DNA from: Flavobacterium sp.
GTDB lineage: Bacteria; Bacteroidota; Bacteroidia; Flavobacteriales; Flavobacteriaceae
DNA length: 44,282 bases
Assembly (NCBI RefSeq): GCF_027490375.1
Contig: NZ_JAIXYH010000100.1
Location: forward strand, 1 to 44,282
Reading direction: 5' to 3'
The notes beneath the pieces were generated by a model. It saw nothing but the letters and a program-made list of their open reading frames with translations, did no database searches and was not told the origin of the DNA. This document shows positions 32,202 through 41,033 of the stretch, piece by piece. The position numbers were made by a program, and so were the translations under genes. Position 1 is the first letter of the stretch. The number at the start of each line of letters is the position of its first letter.

Positions 32202-32594
32202 TTAAGAGGCGGTTTGCTTTCGTTGTTTTAAGCGCCGAAGTATGTTATAACAAAGAATAAAAGCAATTGTTCCGAAGCTGTTTCCCACAACATCACGCCA
32301 GTCGCCTTGTCTGCCTACAGTGCAATAGTGTTGTAAAAACTCAATAATAACGCCGTAGCTAAACGATAATAGTGCAGCGTTTATTAAATGACTACCCTTA
32401 GATTTTTCCGGTTTCCATTCTGCGAAAGCGAAAAACCAAAGCGCAGTAAATATGAAATGAAAAGTGAAGTGCGATAGTTTGTCGAAATCGTCAATACCAA
32501 CAGTTGGCAGTCCGCTAATGTCGGTTAAACAGAGATACAAAACTATGGCACTCCACAATAAAGCGGGTACACTTTTTATGATTTTAGGCGCCAA
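32202..32594 (-). CDS. VanZ family membrane protein
   Basis: A 130-residue membrane protein with about four helices. The motifs DKLSHFTFHFIFTALWF and the later SYGVIIEFLQHY..GRQGDWRDVVGNSFG are the VanZ-family signature. The name comes from teicoplanin resistance, but bacterial members of this kind have no established role. It overlaps gcvH by 11 bases, so it is translated from the same transcript. The order sprA-gcvH-vanZ is typical of flavobacteria. Confidence 0.88.
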   Translation of the reverse strand: MAPKIIKSVPALLWSAIVLYLCLTDISGLPTVGIDDFDKLSHFTFHFIFTALWFFAFAEWKPEKSKGSHLINAALLSFSYGVIIEFLQHYCTVGRQGDWRDVVGNSFGTIAFILCYNILRRLKQRKQTAS

Positions 32595-32964
32595 TCAATG
32601 CTTTATAATCGGTGTCGCTGAGTAGTGTTTCAAAGTCGGCCGGATTCTCAACTTTAATTTTAATCATCCAACCATCGCCGTACGGATCGGTATTAACGAG
32701 TTCTGGATCCGATTCCAGTTTGTCATTAAATGCAATAATTTCTCCAGAAATAGGAAGGAACAAATCCGAAACTGTTTTTACAGCTTCCACAGTTCCGAAA
32801 ACTTCGTCTTTAGCCAAAGTTTGGTCGAGGGTTTCAACTTCTACGTAAACAATATCACCGAGTTCTTTTTGAGCAAAGTCGGTAATTCCTACAGTAACGA
32901 TGTCGCCATCAATACTTGCCCATTCGTGATCTTTCGTGTAACGTAAATTAGAAGGTATGTTCAT
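32584..32964 (-). CDS. gcvH: Glycine cleavage system H protein
   Basis: A 126-residue lipoyl carrier that shuttles the aminomethyl group between the P, T and L proteins. The lipoylated lysine is Lys63 in GTVEAVKTVSDL, and the N-terminal YTKDHEWA motif is present. Length is normal. P, T and L genes are not in the window. A -7 box (TACTTTTG, 32986-32993) between the sprA stop and this gene suggests its own promoter. Confidence 0.96.
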   Translation of the reverse strand: MNIPSNLRYTKDHEWASIDGDIVTVGITDFAQKELGDIVYVEVETLDQTLAKDEVFGTVEAVKTVSDLFLPISGEIIAFNDKLESDPELVNTDPYGDGWMIKIKVENPADFETLLSDTDYKALIGA

Positions 32965-32985
32965 GAGGTGTTGTTTTAATTTCTA

Positions 32986-32993
32986 CAAAAGTA
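32986..32993 (-). promoter_or_regulatory. Putative -7 box for gcvH-vanZ
   Basis: TACTTTTG on the minus strand, an exact TAnnTTTG match, in the 48-base gap between sprA and gcvH and 21 bases before the gcvH start codon. Confidence 0.5.
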
Positions 32994-33012
32994 TCAAATC
33001 TGCGGATGTTTT

Positions 33013-36000
33013 CTAATTTCCGAAGTTATATCTGAGTGTAAATCCGGAACGAATGTTTGTAATAGGGAACGCAGTAGAGATAACTGCTTTCGAAAACGAG
33101 TGATCGTAGAAGAAAATCGCAGTGAAATTTTTGCTAAACGAATAGTCGGCGGTTAATTTTAGGTTCCAAAGATTTTGCCCGCCACCGAGTTGGTTGTTGT
33201 CGTAATCGAGATAGCGAACGATTGTTTTGTTATTTCTCAAGGTGAAATCGGCACGTAAATTTATATCGGATTTGATTACACCTGTCGGGTTGTTCGCCAA
33301 AGCCGAGTTAAAAATCACGTCTTTGATACGATAACCAAGTCCGATGATGTATTCCAAACCTTGTACTTCGGTTAGCAAATTGTTGTCGAAACTTAACGAA
33401 AGCGCTCGATCTTTCTTCATTTCAGCTGTAATTTTCATGGAATTTTGCATTTCCATATCAATTTTTATCAGCGGATTGAACTGCTCTACGAGGTTAATGT
33501 TTGAAATAATTGTCTTTGAGAAGAAATTTCCTCCAGCATCTAAACCGTTCGGGTTGTTATCGTATTCGAAGTTAGAACGGAAGGCGTTAATGGTGTACGA
33601 AGCGCGGTAACCATGCTGCAAGCTAAATCGTTTAAAGCGATCTTTAAAGAATTGGTAACGCATTAAACCGCTGTATTTGATGTTCCAGTTAGGAATAGGG
33701 AAATCTCTAAACGGACTTAACGACACGTCTCTAGCGTCTTGTCCGACATAAGCAGCCATGAAAGCCGGTAAGAGTACTTGTTGGCTATTTTTTCCGTATC
33801 CGTTTGGATAACCTTCTGCATCCACATCCGTTGGGTCGAGTCCGCGTTGTGCTGCTAAACGTTGTGCGATTACTAAACGGTTTTCTCTAAATTCATCGAA
33901 TGCTGCCGAGCTTGTTTCGTCGCTTTTCGAAAAAGCTGTGCGAATAAGGTTTGTAGAAATCGAGAAATTTCCGAAATCATAAGGAGCGCGCGGGTTGTAA
34001 TTGCCGTCGGTGACGTCGAATTGTTCACTTTCGTTATTCACGTAGGTGCGGTTTGCTACTAAATCAATTTTAAAGTCTGGGAATAAATCGATGTTAGCGG
34101 TAGCATCTATTGTTTTTGACAGTACTTGCGAGTAATTTCCGTTAAAATCTGGGTAATTGGTTAACCATCCGTTTTTAGCCGCTTCGTAGCGAACATCGGC
34201 TTGACTTCCAAATACGAAACCTAAGCTTGGTTTGCTACTTCCGAAAAATCCTAAACCAGGCAAGTAGCCGGGTAATATCGTACCTGCTGTTTCGGTGTAG
34301 TTTACTTGCACATTTTTAACGCTTGTAAGTACCCCTATTAGTCCGGTCATGAAAACTCCACGCTCATTTTGAACGGTTGTTTTTTGTGCCACAACTTTCT
34401 CTCCGGGTTTTGGCGCTGCTGCAGGTTTAGTGGGCTGCTTGGCTTTTTTACCAGTAAGACCAATGTAACGGTAAAACAAGTCCATGTTTAGTGTCGTATT
34501 TAAACGATGCGCACTATTGTTCTGAATGGTGTTCCCTAAATTGTATGTAATGCCGTTTACGTCGGTGAAAGCTTGCAGCGCTTCAGATGCACGTTGCCAT
34601 TGGTAATCTCCGGTATAGGTGTACGACGATTTCAAAAAGCTTAGGAATGGCAATTTGCTTAGCGGCAATTCGTAATTCACGGTCAACTGACGGTTGTGTG
34701 TATTGGCTTCACCCACGTTCAAGAAATCTTGCCAGATGGAGAAGTTTTCAATAGGTGTACCGTCGGCTTGAAGGAAGTTCTGAACCAAATTACTGTTCGA
34801 AGCCTGATAGTTAACTTTAAGATTTTTAGTGATGTTGTAGTTGAAGCCGTACTGGTAATTGAACAAGAAATTTCTTCGGAAAAGCGGATCTAAGCCAATT
34901 CCTTGCACATCTACTTGTCTAAACTGCTGTCGGTTGTATTGTCGAAGAACTGTTGAACTGAAGTTAATGTTTGTCGGCAAGTAGTTGAAGTTAAAGTCGC
35001 TCAATAACTTCCAATAACTGCTTTTCGACATGAATTTAGTTTTCTTGAAGGGTTCAACGGGTTTAGATTGGAAACTATACGCATAATCTGCGGTAGTTCG
35101 AACTTGTTGATCAAGGAAATCTTCAATCTCGTAATCGTGTCGTTTCGTTTCGTTAAATGAATAACCAAGCGTCAGGTTTTCAACATCGTAAATACGTTGT
35201 TTTTGTTCGGGTGCACGTTCTTTCTTAACTCCAATAAAGTTAATGCTCTTAGTTTTCGTGTACTCGATGGCACGTTGACGAATATTTTCGCGTTCTGCTT
35301 GATCGGCTGTTGCATCGATCAACTGGTCTAGTTTAATATCCTGATTAAACGGATCGTATTCTGGTGTAATTATTTCTTCACCAACGCCGTAGTTAAACGG
35401 AATGTTTACGCCCCAGTTTTTCGGAAGTAGTTTTCCTACATTGATATTGGTAACAATGTTGTATTGTTTAATGTCTTCTCGACTGCGTTCATTCGGGCCG
35501 TCTTCAAGCGAGCCAAACCCTATGGTCGACATACGTCCGGTTGCAGATATGGTAGCAAAATCGGCTAGATTTCCATCCAAACTGGCAACAGCAGCCATAC
35601 CTCCTTGATTATCCATTTCGGCTAAACGCAATTCGTTAAACCAAACTTCACCAACAATTTCGTTACCGGCCACAGCAACTACTTCGGGGTTGTTTTTTAC
35701 TCCAACCATCAAGGTACGTACCAAACCGAAATTAGGATTTCCTTTTACACTGATACGTAATTCATTAATTTTCCCTGCCAGAGAAGGGTCTAGCTCCGAT
35801 TCTGTTCGCGTATATACGCCATCCACTGCACCACTCGGATCTTGTAACGCTAAAACTTTAAGTTTTGTCAATAAACTTAAATTTAAGTCCACTTCGTTTT
35901 CTTCCGGCCAAACTAATTCGGCAGCTAAGTTTCCGCTCGGATTTTCTGGTACCGAAACTTTTAGTGGCAATTCAACTTGATAGTAGTTTTGCGTAAAGTC

Positions 36001-39000
36001 GTTACCAAATCGAATAAAACCAATCATTTTTCGATCAGGAAGTGCCTTATAATCGGGCGATTCGATTGGCAAAGCTTCAGCATGCAAGAACATTTTCAGT
36101 TTTTTGAACTGTCGCATATCTACGCTAACGTTCTTGAATACTGCCCGAGAATCGTTTTCTTCCAATCCATTGCCATAAACACGCAACGCTAACGATTGCT
36201 CATTCTGACGCACTACAGTGTTGTTGTTAAACAGCTGTTCTCTGCTTACACCTGGAGGAGTTACGTAGTTGATTGGTTTTTTATCTCCATTTTCCTGAAC
36301 GTTAACGGCTTGAACATCGAAATTTGTTTGGTCGTTGTCGGGGTTATCATCTAAAGGATCTAAAGTTGCGGTGTAGCGTCGCCATTCACCTCGTACAAGG
36401 TCCAGAGTTGCTAATCGTATAGTTACATCTTCGGTAAATCCTGTGAGGAACATTCGCATAAAACGAATGGCTCTGAAGTCTTCTATCGGTCCAACTTTAA
36501 TGGTATTCGCACCTTGATCAATAGGAATTTTGAATTGAATCCATCGTACGGGAATTGTACCCGATTGTGTTCCTTGTGGGATGCGTCCTACAGTAATTCG
36601 TTCATCGGTTATATATCCTTCTCCGACAGGCATATTAGGACGAATATCGACTGCATATTGAAAATATGCATCGATGGTGTTCATAGTATTGTCGCGGTTT
36701 ATGTCCTCAACATCAGGAATCGTCGTATTTCCTCGGTTGGTGTCCGACACAGATACAGGCGAGTTACCGTCTATTCCATTATAATTTTTATAGCGTTCAA
36801 GAACGTCTCCGTCGGCACTTAAGTAGAATTGGTAATTATCGGCAGCTGCGTCGCCGGTGTTTGCAAAACTGGGATAACGCACGTTTTCGTCTTTGTCTTC
36901 AAGTCCGTCATATCCTACATCTTGAACAGCGCGGTTCGCTTCATTGGTATCGAATGCGTAAATTAAAGATTGTGAAGCTGGTAAGCGTCCCCACGCCGAC
37001 GGAATGGTGTTTTGAGTACTGCCGCTCTCTGGCAGTCCATTTTCGTACTGTTTTCTGCCATCGCGAAGAACGTCTTCAGAAATTTCACCTAAATTGAAAA
37101 ACAACTTTCCAGTATTAAGTGGATTTTCACTGTCGAAATCGGGTGGTGCTCCGCTGCCGCGATAGTAAGGGTCCATCATCCAAAACTGAATGTACTCGAC
37201 ATTGCTTTGTTCAAAATTGGTTGAAGTAATGGCGCGGGTGATACCCCCGAAATTTTGCTCCGGATTAGGAAGTGTATTAGAGCCGTTTGCAGCTGGATTG
37301 TAGTTGTAGGGTCCGCGTTCAGTTGGATAATATGTTAAATCCAACGTATTAATTACCGTTTGCTGACCATCAGCTACATCAACTTCTGGAAAAACTTCGT
37401 CGATATAAACGCGGCGTGTTTTATTAAGAGATAAATCGGCATCTGTTAAGCCTCCGGGACGTTGGCTTGTGAAAAATATCGGGTCGATAGTATACCAAGA
37501 AAGCTTAGCGCGCTTATAACCATACTCTAAATTGTCACTTAATTCTCCGTTGAAATCGAACGGATTATTTGGATCCGTACTGTTTTGTGGAACGCTGGAA
37601 AGTGACCATGCGAGCGGTCCCTTCATGTCGATTGTGGTTTGCGAGCCTTCGAAATCGTCGACATATAAAGTTGCCTGTCCTTCAAATTGATCGGCTTTTG
37701 GCGTATCTGGTTTTAAATATGCAAATTCTCCACGGAACGATATATTCGAAGGCGCATCGGTATCCATGTTTGGCAATTTGTTTACCAAGCGCGTTAAGAA
37801 AGGTACTTCAGTGGCATAGTTTACGTTTGCTCCGTAGATGGAATTGTTAACCGATTCTTGTCCGTAATTGGATTTTTGTGTGAACGGACGTTCGGTCATT
37901 TTTAAGAAAGTAGCTCCAACAAGGAATTTATCGCTGAATTTGTGTTCAACGTTAATTCCCATAAATCGGCGCGTTTGCTGCCCAAATACGGAATTGTTTT
38001 CAACGGAGATTTGTATCGGCGTGTTCGCTGCCGCTAAAGACGGATCTAAAATCTGAACTCGCCCTAATTGATAATTCACCGAATAATCTATCCCTTCTTG
38101 CAAGACACGACCACCTGCTGTTACGACAACAGAGCCTCTCGGTACGTTGTAGGCGCCAATGGCAATACCGTCGCCAGCAGTCGATTTATATCGGCCACGT
38201 AGTTCGTACTTGTTTTTGTCACTATCCTGTAGCGCTCTTGCTTGAGTGCTTCGATACATGGTTCTGAAAACGTACTTTGCCTGATTGCTGTTATAGGTAG
38301 CAGGATCGTTATAATTTTCAGCTCCTGTGGCACTAGAAAGTTTATTGAATAAAAATTCTCCAAAAGGCTCTACCGTTGTAAAAATGATTCGTCCATTTTG
38401 TGTATCAACAGTCAATCCTGGTATAAAGTCGAAAAATCCGTCACCTCCAACCTGTGGGTCATTCGTTACGTTCAGTCGATCAACATTAAATACTTTAAGT
38501 AAAGGAGTGCGTTCTACATCTTCGGGTAGCGGTAAGGTTCCTGCGGCTGTGATATAGTTTAATGGTGAAGGATCCGAATACAAGATGTTGAAGCGGAAAT
38601 CTTCTTGCTCTAATTGACCTCCTGGCGCAATTTGATAGATGTTTTTCATCATCAAATTCCATACAGGAGCGGTTAATCGTTGCCCATTTTGCAACTCGTT
38701 TTCCACATTAGTGAGGTTGCTTTTCAGCATCTTTAAAACCAAACTTTGAGTAGAAACTACTTGTGTTTCTGGATTCTGCCCGTCGACAACCGTTGATTCT
38801 ACACCGCCGTTTGCGAATTCTCCAACCTGAAAAACTTCTCCACCGCTGGTAAATTCATACGCTACAGCTAAGACTTCGTCGTTGTTCAATCGCTGTTGTA
38901 AGGAAATATAACCCAACTGCGGATGAAAGGTGTATTCGTTTGAAGTCAATTTTCGTGCATTTTCCAGCTTTGCATAATCCTGACCTTCAGCAACTACAAC

Positions 39001-40290
39001 GCCTGGAATGTTAAAAGCTTGATTCGGACTTGTGGTGCTTATTTCCCGAATGGCATCTGTAAGATAACCGCCAGATCCGATTAAAGCCGGATCGAAACGG
39101 TTGTTGTTGTTGTCTGGTGGGGTGTTTGGTGCAGCGGTGAAAAATCCAGCGGGAAGCGGATCGAGATAAACGACTTCATTATCTTGCAGACCGCTTAATT
39201 GCGCTTCACCTAAATCTTGAAGCGCAACGATGTTTCGCAAGTTGTTCTCGGTTGAACTTACTCGGTTTTGTCGATTGGTCACCCAAACTTCGATACGCGT
39301 AATTTGAATACGTGTATCTAAAACCGGATAATTTCGCATCGCAGCATCATAGCGATTTCTAAAATACTGAGACAAGAAGAAGTGTCGATCGTTATCGTAA
39401 TCTAAAGCAAACAAATCGAAGTCTTGCAAGGTTCCTCCGCCTTGAGCGGTGACTTGCCTCGTTTGCGATTTTTGTTCAGAGAAAACTCCCGTAACTGTCG
39501 TTCTACCAAATTGCAATTGTGCTTTAACACCAAATAAGCTTTGAGCTCCTTTGATCAGCGAAGTATTTAGCGGCAGGTTTACGTTACCTACTTCGATTTT
39601 CTGTAAAATATCGTCTTCGGTTGGTGTGTACTCGAGCTTGATTAAGTTCTGAAACGCGAAAGTGGATTGCGTATCGTAATTTGCATTCACGTTAAGACGG
39701 GTACCTACTTTACCATTAAGGGCCATGCTTATGCGTTGCTGAAAATCAAAAGCAGTCGCTTGCCTATTTCTAGGTGAGAAAGCGGGATTATCTTGTCGTG
39801 TAAAACGCACACCTATATCCATTTCTACCGAACCCGTAGGCTTTACGTCGATGGTATTACTTCCAAAAATTGTTTCAAAAAAACTTGAATTGACGTAGTA
39901 AGTTGGCAGCAAATTTTTCTTTTCATCTTCGCTACCCGGACGATCTTCTAATGCTTTTCCTTTCTCTTGAAAGTACTTTTTCATAGACTCTTTCAAAACG
40001 CGATCTTCGTATTCTTTGGGAGTTAACACCAAAGGCAACGTAACATCAAAACCGCTTACAGTATTTGTGTACACATACCGATCAGTTTTTGGATCGTAAG
40101 TATACAATTCTACTACACTCGGTGGTCGTCCTAAATCTATTTTACCGGAATTGTATCCTACAGTGTCGCGCACTTGCTGATCTTCCTCCTCGTCAACCTG
40201 CGCTAGAGTAGTTTGAGTAGAGAAAAATATTGCCAGTAAAAGCAATAGTTTATATAGGTATTCTGATTTTTTCAGAAATTTCTTTTCCAA
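33013..40290 (-). CDS. sprA: SprA, type IX secretion outer-membrane translocon
   Basis: A 2425-residue outer-membrane protein. SprA is the giant beta-barrel channel of the type IX secretion system, also needed for gliding motility in flavobacteria. A signal peptide (about 1-30, ending TTLA) is followed by an acidic stretch and then very long beta-rich sequence with repeated FxFG and NxNY patterns. The C-terminus, SGFTLRYNFGN, is that of a barrel. A Lys/Pro/Ala-rich segment (AKQPTKPAAAPKPGEK) lies around residue 1945. The start codon is TTG at 40288-40290, immediately after the ruvA stop TAG; no nearby ATG in frame precedes the signal peptide. Cargo with a recognisable C-terminal sorting domain is absent from this window. 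Confidence 0.96.
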   Translation of the reverse strand: MEKKFLKKSEYLYKLLLLLAIFFSTQTTLAQVDEEEDQQVRDTVGYNSGKIDLGRPPSVVELYTYDPKTDRYVYTNTVSGFDVTLPLVLTPKEYEDRVLKESMKKYFQEKGKALEDRPGSEDEKKNLLPTYYVNSSFFETIFGSNTIDVKPTGSVEMDIGVRFTRQDNPAFSPRNRQATAFDFQQRISMALNGKVGTRLNVNANYDTQSTFAFQNLIKLEYTPTEDDILQKIEVGNVNLPLNTSLIKGAQSLFGVKAQLQFGRTTVTGVFSEQKSQTRQVTAQGGGTLQDFDLFALDYDNDRHFFLSQYFRNRYDAAMRNYPVLDTRIQITRIEVWVTNRQNRVSSTENNLRNIVALQDLGEAQLSGLQDNEVVYLDPLPAGFFTAAPNTPPDNNNNRFDPALIGSGGYLTDAIREISTTSPNQAFNIPGVVVAEGQDYAKLENARKLTSNEYTFHPQLGYISLQQRLNNDEVLAVAYEFTSGGEVFQVGEFANGGVESTVVDGQNPETQVVSTQSLVLKMLKSNLTNVENELQNGQRLTAPVWNLMMKNIYQIAPGGQLEQEDFRFNILYSDPSPLNYITAAGTLPLPEDVERTPLLKVFNVDRLNVTNDPQVGGDGFFDFIPGLTVDTQNGRIIFTTVEPFGEFLFNKLSSATGAENYNDPATYNSNQAKYVFRTMYRSTQARALQDSDKNKYELRGRYKSTAGDGIAIGAYNVPRGSVVVTAGGRVLQEGIDYSVNYQLGRVQILDPSLAAANTPIQISVENNSVFGQQTRRFMGINVEHKFSDKFLVGATFLKMTERPFTQKSNYGQESVNNSIYGANVNYATEVPFLTRLVNKLPNMDTDAPSNISFRGEFAYLKPDTPKADQFEGQATLYVDDFEGSQTTIDMKGPLAWSLSSVPQNSTDPNNPFDFNGELSDNLEYGYKRAKLSWYTIDPIFFTSQRPGGLTDADLSLNKTRRVYIDEVFPEVDVADGQQTVINTLDLTYYPTERGPYNYNPAANGSNTLPNPEQNFGGITRAITSTNFEQSNVEYIQFWMMDPYYRGSGAPPDFDSENPLNTGKLFFNLGEISEDVLRDGRKQYENGLPESGSTQNTIPSAWGRLPASQSLIYAFDTNEANRAVQDVGYDGLEDKDENVRYPSFANTGDAAADNYQFYLSADGDVLERYKNYNGIDGNSPVSVSDTNRGNTTIPDVEDINRDNTMNTIDAYFQYAVDIRPNMPVGEGYITDERITVGRIPQGTQSGTIPVRWIQFKIPIDQGANTIKVGPIEDFRAIRFMRMFLTGFTEDVTIRLATLDLVRGEWRRYTATLDPLDDNPDNDQTNFDVQAVNVQENGDKKPINYVTPPGVSREQLFNNNTVVRQNEQSLALRVYGNGLEENDSRAVFKNVSVDMRQFKKLKMFLHAEALPIESPDYKALPDRKMIGFIRFGNDFTQNYYQVELPLKVSVPENPSGNLAAELVWPEENEVDLNLSLLTKLKVLALQDPSGAVDGVYTRTESELDPSLAGKINELRISVKGNPNFGLVRTLMVGVKNNPEVVAVAGNEIVGEVWFNELRLAEMDNQGGMAAVASLDGNLADFATISATGRMSTIGFGSLEDGPNERSREDIKQYNIVTNINVGKLLPKNWGVNIPFNYGVGEEIITPEYDPFNQDIKLDQLIDATADQAERENIRQRAIEYTKTKSINFIGVKKERAPEQKQRIYDVENLTLGYSFNETKRHDYEIEDFLDQQVRTTADYAYSFQSKPVEPFKKTKFMSKSSYWKLLSDFNFNYLPTNINFSSTVLRQYNRQQFRQVDVQGIGLDPLFRRNFLFNYQYGFNYNITKNLKVNYQASNSNLVQNFLQADGTPIENFSIWQDFLNVGEANTHNRQLTVNYELPLSKLPFLSFLKSSYTYTGDYQWQRASEALQAFTDVNGITYNLGNTIQNNSAHRLNTTLNMDLFYRYIGLTGKKAKQPTKPAAAPKPGEKVVAQKTTVQNERGVFMTGLIGVLTSVKNVQVNYTETAGTILPGYLPGLGFFGSSKPSLGFVFGSQADVRYEAAKNGWLTNYPDFNGNYSQVLSKTIDATANIDLFPDFKIDLVANRTYVNNESEQFDVTDGNYNPRAPYDFGNFSISTNLIRTAFSKSDETSSAAFDEFRENRLVIAQRLAAQRGLDPTDVDAEGYPNGYGKNSQQVLLPAFMAAYVGQDARDVSLSPFRDFPIPNWNIKYSGLMRYQFFKDRFKRFSLQHGYRASYTINAFRSNFEYDNNPNGLDAGGNFFSKTIISNINLVEQFNPLIKIDMEMQNSMKITAEMKKDRALSLSFDNNLLTEVQGLEYIIGLGYRIKDVIFNSALANNPTGVIKSDINLRADFTLRNNKTIVRYLDYDNNQLGGGQNLWNLKLTADYSFSKNFTAIFFYDHSFSKAVISTAFPITNIRSGFTLRYNFGN

Positions 40291-40875
40291 CTAAGATAAT
40301 ATTTTTAAAGCCTGTTTGATATAAGTCTCCACATTTGCCTCGGGCTGTTCAAAAACAATCTTTTCGAGTGCCTTTTCTGCCAACTTTTTGTTAAAGCCCA
40401 AAACTTCCAAAGCTGATAACGCTTCATCTCGTTTTGTATTGTTTTGCGAAACGGAAACTTCGTCGATATCGTATAATTTTAACACCTTATCGCGCAAATC
40501 AATGATTACACGTTGAGCTGTTTTCACCCCAATTCCTTTTATGCGCTGAATCGTAGCCACATCGCCCGAGCCTATAGCTTCGATAATTCGTTTCGGCTCG
40601 ATCGACGAAAGCATCGTTCGTGCAATTCCGGCACCAATTCCGTTGACCGATATCAACATTTTGAAAATCTCGCGTTCCGATTTTTCGAAAAAACCAAACA
40701 AAGTATGCGCATCTTCCTTTATCTGAAGATGTGTATAAAGCTTAATGTACTCGGAATCTTGAATCAAGGAATAGGTGTGAAGCGATATATTAACCTGATA
40801 ACCAACACCATTACAGTCGATAACCACTTCGGTTGGCAGCTTTTCAATCAGTTTCCCTTGTATTTGAGCAATCAT
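40291..40875 (-). CDS. ruvA: Holliday junction branch migration protein RuvA
   Basis: A 194-residue DNA-binding subunit of the RuvAB branch-migration motor. The N-terminal OB domain starts MIAQIQGKLIEKL. The helix-hairpin-helix pair is visible in KMLISVNGIGAGIARTML and IQRIKGIGVKTAQRVIIDL, and the C-terminal RuvB-binding domain ends the protein. I start it at 40875 rather than at an ATG ten codons upstream (40905), because a -7 box (TACATTTG, 40894-40901) lies between them and MIAQ is the normal N-terminus. It is directly followed by sprA without spacing; ruvB is not in this window. Confidence 0.95.
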   Translation of the reverse strand: MIAQIQGKLIEKLPTEVVIDCNGVGYQVNISLHTYSLIQDSEYIKLYTHLQIKEDAHTLFGFFEKSEREIFKMLISVNGIGAGIARTMLSSIEPKRIIEAIGSGDVATIQRIKGIGVKTAQRVIIDLRDKVLKLYDIDEVSVSQNNTKRDEALSALEVLGFNKKLAEKALEKIVFEQPEANVETYIKQALKILS

Positions 40876-40893
40876 GGTGTCAGAGTCAGCGCC

Positions 40894-40901
40894 CAAATGT
40901 A
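40894..40901 (-). promoter_or_regulatory. Putative -7 box for ruvA-sprA
   Basis: TACATTTG on the minus strand, ending 18 bases before the ruvA ATG at 40875. It is probably the main promoter for the whole ruvA-sprA transcript, because no other box is seen at the ruvA/sprA junction. Confidence 0.55.
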
Positions 40902-41033
40902 GCAAAAATCTTAAAAAAGGCTTAAAATCGAAGGTCGAATTGCGTATTTAACCGACACACAATGCCATTTTATACAAGCAACAGCAAATAAGGAACTTTT
41001 CAGACTTGTTATCTGAGCGAAGAAATCCAGAAA

